A stretch of 64,000 bases of DNA from assembly GCA_037952775.1 (NCBI GenBank), contig JBANAY010000003.1:12710001-12774000 (forward strand), read 5' to 3'. Numbering within the stretch: position 1 is the first letter of the stretch; each line of letters starts with the position of its first letter. Of the stretch, positions 47,419 to 60,199 are shown in pieces. Origin of the DNA: Clonostachys chloroleuca. Its lineage: Eukaryota > Ascomycota > Sordariomycetes > Hypocreales > Bionectriaceae. The notes under the pieces were generated by a model. It was not told the DNA's origin. It saw nothing but the letters and a program-made list of their open reading frames with translations, and searched no databases. Both the position numbers and the translations under genes were made by a program.

Positions 47419-50400
47419 GATCAGTAGTTATATAGTAGCTATAGATTAGTAAAGAAGAAGAGATAGGATTCCCTAAGTACTTAGAGAAGTATAGTCTTTC
47501 TATAAGTACTAGTCCTATACTATAGAACTATATATAATATATAATATAATAATACTATTATCTTTTATATACTCTGAATAGTTACTTTAGAGATTACTTA
47601 TTTCTCTAATAATACTATTAGTACTAGAAATATCTCTAAAGAGTATTATATTATATATATCTCCCTATTAATATAGATAAGAGTAATTAATAAGATTACT
47701 TTCTCTCCTAACTATTTAATCTTAAGAGTTTGCTCTTATAGGATACTCTTCTTTTCCTAACTCTAGAAGAAAATAAGATAATTTCTTATACTTCTCCCTT
47801 ACTACTACTCTATTTCCTATAACCTATTAGAATTCTTCTAAATAGAGATCCTAATCCCTTAATAAGGGTAAAACTCTATACTCCCCTATTATAAAAATAT
47901 TTATATACTTTAGAACCTACCTTCTAAGTAAGTATAATAGTACTACTAGTATAAACTATATCTATACTAACCCCCTTTAACTATAATAAAGCAGAAGAGA
48001 TCTTTAATATAATTAGGCTAATAAAGATCTATATAAATAATATTAACTAGATAAATAGCCTAATCTTAATAGCTTAGATAACTATCTAAGAATTTACTAA
48101 TATATATATAGTATATTATATATACTATTATAAATATACTGAGCTATATAGTAATAATTTACTAGATAAGTTTATATATAACTTTAGGAACTAATTAATA
48201 GAAAAGTTTATACTTTTAAATAATAGTATTATTAAGGAGTTAAAATATATTCTATAATATAGTAGTATATATACTAGCTCTATAAATAATATATTTAAAG
48301 TAGCTCTTAATAATATATAAAAGCTAGAGGATCTATCTAAATAACTAAAGAATTAATAGTTCTTTATAAATACCTTTAATCTGAGCTTCTAGATATTCTA
48401 ATTATAGAAGTAATATAGAAAGTCTTAAGGATATATAGTACTAATACTATAACTACCTTAAGAAAGAAGTATAACCTATATAATTAAGATAGATAAAATA
48501 GAAATACCTAAGAGAAATAAGAAGTTAATCTAATAAGTATTTATACCTCCTAGGTTACTAGTTCTAAGATAAGAACTAGAAGGGTATATATATAAGTTAT
48601 ATAACCTATACTATAATCTCCTATCTAAGTAAAATCTTAGAATAGATATAGTAGCTATATAAGAGCTTATAGCTTTCCAGAAGCTATATAATATAAAAAA
48701 GTACTTATTTAGTAGAGAACTATATAATATACTTAATACTAAAGTTAGAATAATACTAAATACTTATAAATCCTATAATATATAGCTAAGTAGATTTAAA
48801 ACTATTCTCTTCTAAATCCTTAAAGAGAATATATAGAATTTCTAGTTCTAATATATTAAAGAAGAATATATCTTTAGAGAAATATATCTTAAACTAAAGT
48901 AATACTTTAATAATACTATTAATAAATAGTAGTATTATTATAACTAGACTTAAATTAGTATTACTTTAATATAAGTAAATAGAGAATATAAAGATCTTAT
49001 AGTATATTAGATACTATAAAAGATCTTTACTACCCTAATAAGAGTATAGAAGATACTTGGAGGTACTTATATAGGGGATAATAACCTATAAGCTATAGTA
49101 GTAAGAGTATATAGAGGTTTAAAGGAACTAGAGATAGTACTTTAAGGAGAGTATATAAATACTAAAGCTCTAATATAATACCTTATATTAGTACTAGAGA
49201 TAAACTTATTAAGATAGTTAAAATAAAGCCTAATAATCTTAGTAGTTTAGAATATAATAAGAAATATATATCTTATTAACTAGTAATATTAATATATCTA
49301 GAAGCTACTAAATAGAATATAATAGTAGTTCTATTATATCTAAAATATATAGAGCAGACTATTTAATAGAAGCTTTACTAGCTAGGAATAAAAACTATAG
49401 AGGAATAGCTAGAGATAGTACTATTTTATTTATAATAAATCTAGTTATTAATCTATAAACTATCTATAGAAGAGATCTGAAGTATACTACTAATTTATAA
49501 CTAAATTCCTTAAAATAGAAAAGGAAGCAGAAGAAGATAATATACTAGAGGAATTTAAATAGTAGATTTAAGATTAAAAAAGAGTTAATAACTAGTCTAA
49601 AATAGTAAACTATAGAGATCCTAATAACTATAATAATCCAGATAAGGAAAACTAGTATATAAGTAGTAATAAATAATACTTAATATAATATCTGCTTAAT
49701 AAGGTATTTTAATATTTACTCTCTAGAGAGGAGATTAAGAGAAAACTATAAGACCTCTTATAATTTATTATTAAAGAAAGATATATAATATAATTCCAGG
49801 GGATTATACTAAATATAGATATCTTATTAATCTTAACTATAGATAAACTATAATTTAAAGTACTTAAATAAATTAATCTATTAGTTAAACTAGATACTAT
49901 AGCTAATATAAAGAGTATTAAGTTTAGAAAGGGGCTTATAGAGTTACTTAGTATAATAAAGCTATAAACTCTATTTAGACCTATTATATTTTATATAATA
50001 AACTCAGAGATCTCTTTCCTAATATACCTTTAGAATATAGGCTATCTAAATATTAAGTTTAGGAATATAACTAATAAAGTAGTTAGAACTATAGATAGTC
50101 TTTCTACTCTAACTATAAGGAAATAGAGCTATATATAGTTCTTTCCTAAATATATATTAATAGCTAATATAGCCTACTTAATAGAACTAGAGCTAAGATA
50201 ACTCTATTACTACTTTAGTTACCTATTAGTAGAAAAGCTATATAAACTCTTAGAAAGAGCAGGCTATAAGGATATAAATAGAGAAATAATAAAAAAGATT
50301 AAATACTTCTACTACTAATACTAGATCTATAGCCTAGCTCTAAAATACTTTAAATTCAGACTATAAGATAATCTTAACTTTAACTATAAGATTATAGTTA

Positions 50401-51479
50401 ATATTATATATCTACTAGATTAAGAACTAGTTTTATATATTATCTATATAGTAACTATATTTTAAAATATAATCTTTCTTATAAATATTTTAGTAGATAC
50501 TATATAGGAAGTATTAAAAAGAATCTAACTAGATATATATCTAGGACTACTAGACCGGATTATATATAATATAGGAATCTAATTTATAAATAACTAATTT
50601 TATATAAATATAAGGATTATTAGTTCTAAGTATAAGTAAATACTAATTAAGGCCTATTAATTAATTAGTAAGATTAAGAAACACTACAGACTATTATAAT
50701 ATATATTTAATATCTTATATAAGGAACTTAAGAAGATAATCTTAAAAGAATTAATATTATAAGTAGTAGTTAAAGTAGTAAATAATATAGTAGGGCCTAA
50801 TAGCCTTATACTAATACTTCTTATATTTAGAGTATATCTAAGAGTTATTATATCCTCTCCCCTATTATAATCTATAGTTTAAAGAGTATAAGCAGTTAAT
50901 CTTATAATAAAAGCCTTAAGGGAATTATATACTAAAGAGAGAACTATACTTATACTAGCTATATATAATAACCCTAATCTAATAGAACTCCTTAAACTCC
51001 TACTTCTAAGTAAGATTATAGTATAGAGAGAGAATAAGAGATAGTTTAGACTATATAGACTTTTATTAAATAACTCCTATAATATTATAATTAAAATATA
51101 TAATAGACTAAAGACCTTTTAGTTTATATATATAAAGCTATACTATAGAGATAAATAGACTGAAAACCCAGTCTAAGAGAGTATTAGCTTAATAATATAT
51201 CTAAAAGACTTTTTACTATTAATAATAAGTAAACTACTATAAAGAAGGGGATAACTAATAGGCTTAAAGAATAAACTAAAAGTATATATATAATATATAA
51301 TATAACTAGTTAGACTATATACTAACTATATAATATATAAAGAGTAAGATACCCTTAAGCTAGCTAAAAAACTTTAAAAGGAAGGAGTTATTATAACCCT
51401 GGGTACTCTATTTAAAGCCTCTATAATAGCTAAAATTAACTAACTTATTAAAACAGATATATTTAAGTTTATATAGTTT

Positions 51480-52910
51480 AATTATAATATTAAAAGTAGT
51501 TAACTATTTAAAATATATATTATTAATAAGGTAAAAGAACAGAATATATATCTATATAAGAAATCCTATCTAGTTATATAAGGATATAATAATACTAGTA
51601 AGGAGATAGTTCTTATATAGTTACTAATAATCTAATACTATAGCTAATAGCTTATCCTTATACTAATACTATTACTATTAGTAGTAAGAACTTATATTCT
51701 AATAGGTAGAGATATTATATAAGCCTATCTATAGTCTGAGTTAATACTATAATATATAATTTATATAATACTCCTAAAAGATCTTAAGTAAAGCTATCTA
51801 TAAGGAATAGTTATAAAAATTATAAAGCTACTATATAAGATTACTGAGTCTGGTATATATTAGTATACTATATACTATAAGTACTTTATAATATATATAA
51901 AGATAGTAATCTCCAGCTTTAATCTATACTTTCTAATTATAGGAAGTAATATACTTAGTTTTAGGATTATTAGAATATAAACTAATAATATACTCAGATT
52001 ATTTAATAAGATACTTACTATAGAAGAAAAATATTAGTTAAAAGAAGCTAAATTTAAAATAAAAGCTAGAATTAAGCTTTCTAAGGAAATAAATCTTAAA
52101 TTTAATAAAGGAAGGATATCCCTCTATAATATAATAATTAAGTTCCTTTAAAAAAGCTAAGCTAATATACTCTAGAAAGCTATAGATATAGAGAGCTATA
52201 AAGCCTAAAGAATATATAGTATATAAATTATAAGTATTATATAATTAGAAGCTTTATATAATTTATCTATAGTAGTATAATTATAATAGAACCTATTAAA
52301 AGATAATATTAAGAAGTTAAATAAAAGGCTTATATAGTAAATTAAGAACTATAATTACAGACTGAAATTTATACTACTTAATCTATATAATCTAAAGCTA
52401 TATATCTTTATAGATAGATCTCTTACTAATAATAAAGATATAAGCTCCTAAATTAGCTTTATAATTATATTTAGAATAGAGATAAGAATTAAGAGCTAGA
52501 AGCTTATATTCTAACTAACTAGGAATATTATATACTAGTTATTAATAAAGTATAAATATATTATAAGAAGTAGCTTTATATTAGAAGTCTATAGTATAGT
52601 AGCTGGATTTAATATAAGTATTATAATTATAAGTACCCTTTAAATAATTACTTTAAAAATAATACTATTAGAAATACTACTAGTAATTTATATAGATTCT
52701 CTCTTACTATATAAATACCTTATTAAGCTTAGTATAACTATAGAGAAAAGACTAATAATTAATATAATAGCTTTATAGTAATTATATAAATACTATAAAA
52801 TTACTAAAATAAGATAGATTAATAGAGAGAATAATCTAGTAAATATTTTAATAAAAAGAAAGCCTAATTTAGTACTCTTAAAACTTATAGAAATAAATAA
52901 GTTAAGAATT
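51480..52910 (+). pseudogene. Ty1/Copia pol remnant: end of reverse transcriptase and RNase H
   Basis: Read on the + strand, ignoring stops, the region still aligns with fungal Copia polyproteins. A KLLYKITESGIY-stop-Y segment near 51830-51870 matches the RT stretch LYGLAESG-YWY, with TGG turned to TAG. Around 52389-52460 the RNase H start reads LYIFIDRSLTNNKDISS, with the first catalytic Asp and the family's ANNEDLSSQ-like block. It continues with an EVYSIVAGF block and a TIEKRLIINI block, then a domain end near 52900. The frame is broken by dozens of TAG/TAA. Gag and integrase lie upstream (47.4-51.4 kb) but are too mutated for me to place. Confidence 0.7.
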
Positions 52911-53040
52911 TAAATTAAGGAAGATATTAAAAGGCTATCTAAACTAGGTATAGCCCAGTAAATATAGACAGACTGAACCTATATAATAAGCTGCTTTAAA
53001 CTAAAAATTTAAATATATTATAAGTAATTAGAATATATAG

Positions 53041-53050
53041 AGGGGGGAGC
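53041..53050 (+). repeat. polypurine tract-like G run after Copia pol
   Basis: An AGGGGGGAG run stands out in a region with almost no G runs, about 130 bp after the RNase H remnant, as expected for the polypurine tract that primes plus-strand synthesis next to a 3' LTR. The mapped 3' repeat, however, starts only at 54665. Confidence 0.45.
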
Positions 53051-54664
53051 CTTCTATAAGAGATTATTCTATTCCCTTATCTATCTAAGCTATCTACTAA
53101 TAATTAGATCTATCTATCTATCTAAACTAGCTAAATTATCTAAATTTTTTTTTATTTTTATTTTATCCTTCTCTTTTACTCAGGTTTAGAATATATAGGA
53201 AAATAGTATCTAGGAGATCAGGATTAGATATTAGAGGAATTATCCTTAAGTTTATTATTACTATATATTAGAATTAGATATTAGAGAAACTACCCTCGGA
53301 TTTATTATTATTATTAGATCTATTAGTACTTCTATAGATAGTATTATTATTATTATTAGATCTTATAGACTAATAATAGATAATATAGTACTCTAAAAGA
53401 GATTTAACCTCCTCAGAGATAGTATTCTTAAAAATATAGCTAGAGCTAGATTCTAATCTATATTACTAATAGATAGTTAAATTATTAAAAGTACTATCTA
53501 TAGTAAGATTATAAGCTATCTTCTAGATAGTACTAGTATATATAACTAGAAGGTATATCTTAATATACTTATAAGAAGATTTCCTAGTAGGTTTATTAAG
53601 CTTAGTAAGAGCTTTATAAATAGTAACTAAGTTATATATAAAAGATATTAGGACTTTAGATATAATAATATAAATATTACTACTCTTATTATAATAAATA
53701 TACTATATCCTATTATTATTATAATTAAAGTAATAACTATTGCTTTTCCCTGAGATAAATAACTTAATATATACTATATATTTATTAGGATACTTACTAC
53801 TAATAAATATATTAGCTAAGGAAATAAGAAAAAGAAAGATTATTAATACTTATACCTAGTTAGAGTATTTCTTAGCTATATAATATTCCTATCTCTTAAG
53901 CTTCCTAAGCTCCTTCTATATCCTTCTAATCTTAGTTTACTATTAGACTAATATACTTAATATTCTTTAGACTATTATATAAGCCTATTAGTAAGAGTTT
54001 CTAAAACTAAGTATCTGAATATATATAATTAATAGCTATTTCCCTAGCTATACTATAGTAGAATAGTATTATAAGCTTAGGGGAGGGGCTCTAAGGAGTA
54101 GATAAAAGGGGGAAGGAGGAAGGTATTATATCTCTATATTTAGTTAGCTCTAAAATATATAAGAAGGGAGTAACTACTTATAGAGAAGAAAATAGTAAGT
54201 TAAAAGTTTAACTATATACTACTAAGATTAGCTATAAAACTATATTCCGGAGTATATATATCTCTATATATAAAAAGAAGATTAGAGTATAACTATTCTA
54301 TAAAACAGTTAGTTATAAAACTCTAATCTAAAGTAGTAAGAATTATTATAGAGGGTATATATATAATACTAGAATAACTATATAGAAAAGGAAAAGAGAG
54401 ATATTATAATAGTATAGAATAGGGTTTAATATAAGTAGGGTATATACCTATAATTACTTATTACTAGGGGTAATTATATTAATAAGTAGGGAAACCTAAT
54501 AATAAAATATATATATATCCAGACTAATATATATAGTATATCTTTTTAATAAAGATATAAGGAATTAGAATTATATATATTTATTTCTTATATTTATAGA
54601 GATTATAAAGAGTCTATAATTATAAGAGCTATTTATATAGAATAAGAAAATAAAAGACTACCTG

Positions 54665-54855
54665 TATTAGTATACTAAATACTACTAACTAGCAGTTACT
54701 AGCTAGAAGCTAGAAGCAGAGTAGTTTGCTTAATTAGAACTACTCTAGAACTATATTTATAACTAGTTTACTTCTATAGCTAGGATAGTAACTTAATTAA
54801 TTACTTTTAATCTATTTACTCTATAGTATATACTTTAGAAAAGCCTTCTAATACT
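54665..54855 (+). repeat. 3' long terminal repeat (191 bp) of the RIP-mutated element
   Basis: Partner of 47228-47418: same length, same orientation, transitions only. Followed by more AT-rich sequence to ~55045. Confidence 0.75.
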
Positions 54856-55113
54856 TTTTAACTTAAAAAGTAGAATATAACTTTAAATAATTATAGAATT
54901 TAAAATCTTACTTAAGTTATTTTTTACCTTAGATATATACTGATTTTCCCTTAATAAGCTTTTCTTCTTATAATCCTACTAGTAATAGGAACTTTAAAAT
55001 CCCGGATTCTAATTAATTTATCCCTTTAACTCAACCTATTATAAATTTTTTTTATACGTATGTCTGACTCTTAGTGAGCATTTTATTATTCTCTATCATA
55101 TCTTATTCGGGGT

Positions 55114-56201
55114 TCAGCCTAGGCAAGGGGAATTTTTATAAATCCACCCATATACACTGAGAAGACTCCACGTATGAATTACAGCACTAAGAACAACTAA
55201 CAGGTGAAAGATCTGATGAGAGGCTCCCCAAATATCAAACTTCTCGGGCACCCAGGATTCGGGGAAGTGGGTCTACGTAAATGACGATTAGCTCGATCCA
55301 AGGTAAGTTGTTTGCCATAAATCTTCCACTCCATCACCTTCACCTTCCACTTACCGCGTAGAAGACTGTGCCAAGAATAAGTGTCAGGCCCTCGACAAGA
55401 TAATAACCAACCCCGGCTTGTTGGTTAAGTTGAGAAAACGGATAAATATAGGTCGCGTGAATGACAGGCAACAGGCCTGAGAGACCCATGGCAACAAATG
55501 TCGCGATCCTAAGTGGTCTCCATCGATTGCCCTGAAAGCGGGGATTCACAACAATAGTTGTCGAGCAAAACCCTAGCACCCCAGTCTATTATGCGAGTCC
55601 GCATCAGTCAAAAATGCCTTTATGGCGTTATGAAGAACGGATGGGGATTAAAACTTACCATAGTCCAATACAGCTTTCTTAGGGCCGGCTCGCAGTAGAA
55701 TGTCATGTAAACCCCCGAAACGAACGAGCCTGTTGTCTGAACAATGATGCCTGCATAATCCCAGCGGTTCCAGAGACCTGAAAAATCTTTTGAGTGGCAG
55801 GTCACGGTGTGATAGATGGACGAGACACCGAAACAAAAGATCGAGGTAGTTAAGTAGATGTGTACAGCTAGTCTGTCCGCTAGACGCGCATCTGGGAAGC
55901 GGCTGTGGAAATACAGGTGGAGGAAGCAATTGCAGGCGATGGCGATGACCGCCGGTATTAAGTGGGAGTAAATGTTGACGGTCTCGTTATGAATATGTCG
56001 CAAGCTTTCAAAACACAGCTTGACAGATCCGTCCACCGGCCGGTAGCCAGTCCGGAGAAAGGCGTTAGTGGCGTACCACGAGGGTATATCGCTTGCTAGC
56101 AAGAGATTGGGTTTTGTCTTAGGCTGCGCTTGAGCGAGGGGCTTATTGAGCCCCACTCCTTTGCTATGAGCAGGAGATAGGCGTTGAGATATAGCCATCA
56201 T
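55114..56201 (-). CDS. PAQR / hemolysin III-family seven-helix membrane protein (AdipoR/Izh-like), 310 aa
   Basis: Exons on the minus strand: 56201-55659, 55585-55355 and 55272-55114 (933 nt in phase). After a cytosolic N-terminus (DIPSWYATNAFLRTGYRPVD) come the PAQR signature HIHNETVNIYSHLIPA and the metal-binding residues of the family: SSIYHTVTCHS (Ser and His in helix 2), WDYAGI (Asp in helix 3), and GASHQIFH (two His in helix 7). Yeast Izh homologues and human AdipoR share this layout; activity may be ceramidase-like and tied to zinc or sterol balance. The stop codon is only about 70 bp from the edge of the RIP block, yet the gene is intact. Two Met at the start (56201 and 56198) are equivalent. 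Confidence 0.88.
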
Positions 56202-56865
56202 GTGTTATGTATCTCGATATGAGGGTGTCCCTTTGTTTTGATTTAGAGAGAATAATGAAAGGGGAGGTCAATGAAAAACAAATGGGCAGATGAGGGCGCA
56301 GGGGCAGATGGAGGCTGGAAAAATGGGTTGGCAATCATCTTTTCAAGGAGATATTAATAGCCTCACCGCCTGCTAAATAGGTCCAAAACGAGCTGACAAA
56401 TGGTAACTTATTATCCTCTGATATAACGCTAGGTAGGACCAATACAGTGTTACAGAGTGTGATAACGATGGTAGTCCTTGTATAGGCGCTGCCGGCTGCC
56501 TAATCATATACTCCTTAGCTAATCAATAGCAAATAAAATGCAGGAAACCTACATACCGATGGATCTTCTGGTAATTACGCAAACCGCCAGGATTATAAAA
56601 CTCCACTAGCAGCCTATAACCGCAATCGCCTATGATTGGGGGCCGCCGCTGATACGCGCTAATTATGTCTACCTAAGAAGCGGTTTACTAAGTTGGAGGA
56701 AGGTAGTTGTCAGCCGGTTGTAAGGACCCGTTTCCCCTCCATTTTCTAAACTCCCCCTTCACTAGCTCACTCAAACGCGTCCTCACGCCTGGGACATATC
56801 CCCACCACCACCATCGATTGTCGCCAACTAATAATTCTCTGGCCCAATCCCCGATATGAATCAGA
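56202..56865. promoter_or_regulatory. divergent promoter region
   Basis: Between the starts of the PAQR gene and the nucleoside-phosphorylase gene. No gene seen. Confidence 0.5.
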
Positions 56866-57828
56866 ATGGCCTCTCGAGATGAATATACCGTCGGATGGAT
56901 TTGCGCTCTCTCTTTGGAGATGGCGGCAGCCAAAGCGGTGTTTGATTATATATATCTAGACTTGCCCGCAGATCCGAGCCTAAACGATACAAATGTATAT
57001 ATTCTAGGGAGTCTCAACGGCTATAATATCGTCGTTGCTTGCCTACCATCCGGCGTATATGGAACAACATCGGCTGCCACTGTCGCCACTCACATGCTTG
57101 CCAGCTTCAAGTCTATACGGTTCAGCTTAATGGTGGGCGTTGGGGGAGGGGTGCCAAGCACAAAGGAGGATATCCGTGTTGGAGATATTGTTGTTAGCAA
57201 ACCGACAGCCGCTCGGCCAGGCATCATCCAGATCGATTTTGGGAAAAGGTTTGCCGAAGACGAGTTTACTATTACGGGGGCATTAAATAAACCATCAAAC
57301 CTGCTCCTCACAGCCGCGGGCAAAGTAGATATGAATGCTATCCTCGGTGAGAGTCAAATACCTCAATATATCTCCAAGATTGTACAGAAGGATCCCCTCG
57401 TCTTTGCTCGTCCAGGCCCTGGAGAAGACACGCTCTTTGACCCGCAATATGAGCATGTCACCAGACCTAACCACAAGACATTCAATGACTGCGACTCCCG
57501 CAAAATCCTAGATCGACCACCGAGGGAAACACAGAATCCTAAAGTTTATTATGGCTTGGTTGCCTCCGGCAATCAAGTAATGTGTGACGGTATGGCACGG
57601 GACAGGCTAGCGCGTAAATATGGAATCGTTTGTTTCGAGATGGAAGCAGCAGGATTAATAGACATCACCCAATGCCTCATTATTCGCGGGATTTGCGATT
57701 ATACAGATTCACATAAGTCAAAGCGCTGGCAGGGCTACGCCGCCGCCGCCGCCGCTGCTGCTTATGCCAAGGAGATCCTGTCCTTGATTCCGACAGTCCC
57801 AAAGCCTGACCCGCTAGCATCCGTTTAG
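56866..57828 (+). CDS. nucleoside-phosphorylase-like (PNP_UDP_1) domain protein, 320 aa; N-terminal domain of an NLR-like architecture
   Basis: ATG 56866 opens EYTVGWICALSLEMAAAKAV, the standard start of the purine/uridine phosphorylase-like domain used as effector in fungal NLR proteins. Key parts follow: VVACLPSGVYGTTSAATVA, LMVGVGGGVPS, DIRVGDIVVS, FEMEAAGLI (base/ribose site Glu-Met-Glu) and IRGICDYTDSHKSKRWQGYA. An eight-Ala run (GCC/GCT) follows. The frame stops at TAG 57826-57828 in PDPLASV. Within a few bases, the next frame begins LVELLLDHGANINSRD, an ankyrin repeat. In fungi this domain is usually followed by NACHT/NB-ARC and repeats. Here the nucleotide-binding module is absent, so this is either a short PNP-ankyrin protein with a one-base frame error or a deletion relic. 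Confidence 0.8.
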   Translation: MASRDEYTVGWICALSLEMAAAKAVFDYIYLDLPADPSLNDTNVYILGSLNGYNIVVACLPSGVYGTTSAATVATHMLASFKSIRFSLMVGVGGGVPSTKEDIRVGDIVVSKPTAARPGIIQIDFGKRFAEDEFTITGALNKPSNLLLTAAGKVDMNAILGESQIPQYISKIVQKDPLVFARPGPGEDTLFDPQYEHVTRPNHKTFNDCDSRKILDRPPRETQNPKVYYGLVASGNQVMCDGMARDRLARKYGIVCFEMEAAGLIDITQCLIIRGICDYTDSHKSKRWQGYAAAAAAAAYAKEILSLIPTVPKPDPLASV

Positions 57829-59249
57829 TAGAATTATTACTAGACCACGGGGCCAATATAAACTCCAGAGATCGAAGCAATATGACTGCACTCTATATTT
57901 TAATCATTGGAGAGCACAGCGATGTAGTGTCTCTTCTCTTAGAACGGTCTGCTCGGATCGAGGATAAAGCCTCCTATGACGAAACGCCGCTGATGCGAGC
58001 CATCCTTGTTAATTCCAAAGATATCATATTACTACTTCTCGAACATGGCGCCCGTTTAGACCGTTTGCCTGTGGCTCCCAGAGTTGCCTCCCTAAGCGAT
58101 TCTGCAGATTCGCTAGATGACTAAGCAGAGTAACTCTTGGGCCTTTAAGAACAGCTATTTGTGGCACGATACGAGAATCAGTCCAAACAAGTTGACACAG
58201 CAATCAACACAGCTATCAAGATCTTCACATTTTCGCTACGATTCCAGTCAATCTTTCGATTAGTCGCACTATACGTGAAGCATATGTCTCTAGGACGATG
58301 GGAGGTTTTGCAGGACCTGGTTAAGAATAATGAGACAGATCGACTGAGAGAATGGGTCCGATTATATACCAAGTTTGGCAATCAGCTTGTGGAGGCTAGA
58401 AACCCTAGGAATATGGAGGCTATGACAGGCCTCTCTGTTCGGCTATTCGAAGCTGTATCTAGTGCAGATCTGGAGGGCCTTTTGGTAATCGGGGTCTTGG
58501 TCGGCTCTGGTGTGATGCTGACAGCCGCTCAGTACGGTTGGAGAGAAGGGGTTGAAATCTCAGCCCGGACGTTCTCTAGGTTTGCTTCCCTTGCTTATCG
58601 CAGTGGAGCGGAAGAGTCGCTGCACTACGGGGTTCACCAGTTTCTAGTAGACTTTGATGCCTGCATTCGCGCTGGAAGAAAGGATGAATCAGCGGCCAGA
58701 GTTGTAGTACTTTTCAACACGCATTTCGCCATCCTTGCCACCGCAGATCCACGTCCTATCGAATATTTTTCATCGGTTATCAGAGTTTACTGCGAAGGAT
58801 ACGTCGGTGGCAGCTATGACGAACAGTTGTTCAATGCCATTCGCCAGGCGTGGGCTAATGAGCTTGCATTCATTAGCAGATCCTCGGATTCGCGTAGATT
58901 GCTTCTCACCCTATCTACGCTTTTCCAAATGGCTCACTCTTCGAGTGAGAAGGGCCAGGGTTGGTTCCACAACGTACTTCCCGCGGCATGCTTATTCCTA
59001 TGTCAAGGAAACCCTAGCCACCACCGGTGGCTGATGGGTGATGGCGTGCCAGAAGTGGTAAGTAGTTTGATATCGCAGCAACAATCGGAACTGGATCGAA
59101 AACGCGATTTCAAGGTTCTTGTTGAATGCTTGATTATTGGAAAACAGTATGGGCTTTCTTTATCTACAGCAGTTCGGCAAAGAGTGCAACACAAACTTGA
59201 CATTATTGACGGGGTAAATGACGTACTGAACCAAGTTCTTAGTATATAA
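57822..59249 (+). CDS. ankyrin repeats plus unknown helical C-terminal region (probably continuation of the PNP gene)
   Basis: Frame 57822-58124 encodes about 2.5 ankyrin repeats: LVELLLDHGANINSRD, SDVVSLLLERSARIED, ETPLMRAILVNSKDIILLLL. An 84-bp intron (donor GTGGCT at 58071, acceptor CAG ending 58154, CTAAG branch-like) would join it in phase to the open frame 58155-59249 (LFVARYENQSKQVDTAINTA). Without it, that frame lacks an ATG until about 58285. The C-terminal ~360 residues are helical, with Arg/Trp-rich segments (LGRWEVLQDLVKNNETDRLR; GVMLTAAQYGWREGVEI). I cannot assign them to a family. The donor is weak, so the joined model is an inference; the ankyrin assignment is firm. Confidence 0.5.
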
Positions 59250-60199
59250 ATTGTCCATTCTTCTGTTATTTCACGTATACTTCTGTGGCGTTAGTGTTAA
59301 TAGTAAATAATTGATTGATATATTTATAGCATCTATGTACTGTAGACTGAACCTTTTATTAAGCTCTTGGAATAACTCTTGTTTTTTAATAGGGTTTTTT
59401 TTATTAAAAAAAAACTTTATAAACTGTAGTATATAGCTATATTATAAGTAGTCTGAAAGCTTTTCTATTTAAGGAATAATAAATCTCTTTATTTTTTATA
59501 TCAAGTTTTATATAAGTCTTATTACAATAAGATATTAAATAATAAAATCTTTAAGACTTAATAGAATTTTTATATTTAAAAGTTATAATCTATGTTTTTC
59601 TCCTGTAGCTATATCTAAGCCTTTTAAAACCCTATAGTTCTTTATTAAAAAGAAGCTGATTTAGATAATATGATAATTATCATTATGTGTCAGTATGATG
59701 CCATTCTACTTATACTGCCAATGAACCTCGGTATTCTGCTTTCAATTGCATCTTCGCGTTAATCCATGCAAGTCTATCCATATCGGTTTCTGCCGCAAGA
59801 AAGGCTTGCAAAATGGATACATGAGCATATTTCGTCACAGTGAGTAATATCTGCAAAAGGCAGAAATCAACATTAGCGAGAATGGCTAGTCAAAAAACAA
59901 AAGTCTCAAAGATGTATATTGTTCAATGATACTAACTTCCTCTTTTTCACGGTTGATCCACATCACCGAGCGCAGAAAAGATCTTTGGTAATGGAGTCAT
60001 TATTGGAAGATCAAGTAGACACTGTGTCAACCCATTTGCAACATGGAACAACGTAGCACGAGAACACCCATAAATTAGAAACAACTCCTATAAAGAGCTT
60101 CATGACCCATTTCTTCTCCACTTTTTCTATCTTAAGACCAGTCTCCAGACCACTGCACGAACAAACAAACTACGGCGATTCGGTTTAAATATAGGAACC
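59250..60199. other. AT-rich intergenic region, no gene seen
   Basis: 59280-59660 is AT-rich with T and A runs, milder than the RIP block. No coding signal. Confidence 0.5.

Larger units (their letters stand above)
47105..55045. mobile_element. AT-rich block: RIP-destroyed LTR retroelement(s)
   Basis: About 7.9 kb of extremely AT-rich DNA dominated by TA, TAG and TAT words and almost free of CpG and CpA, with sharp edges at ~47105 and ~55045. This is the mark of repeat-induced point mutation (C to T at CpA) on a multicopy element. Inside are the 191-bp repeat pair and Copia pol remnants described separately. The outermost ~120 bp (left) and ~190 bp (right) lie beyond the repeat pair, so they are either RIP spill-over or an older host element. 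No intact frame of any length remains. Confidence 0.9.

Noticed and set aside
47419..51480. Gag and integrase domains of the Copia element
   Set aside because: Expected by element layout, but RIP has removed so many codons that I could not place a specific motif.
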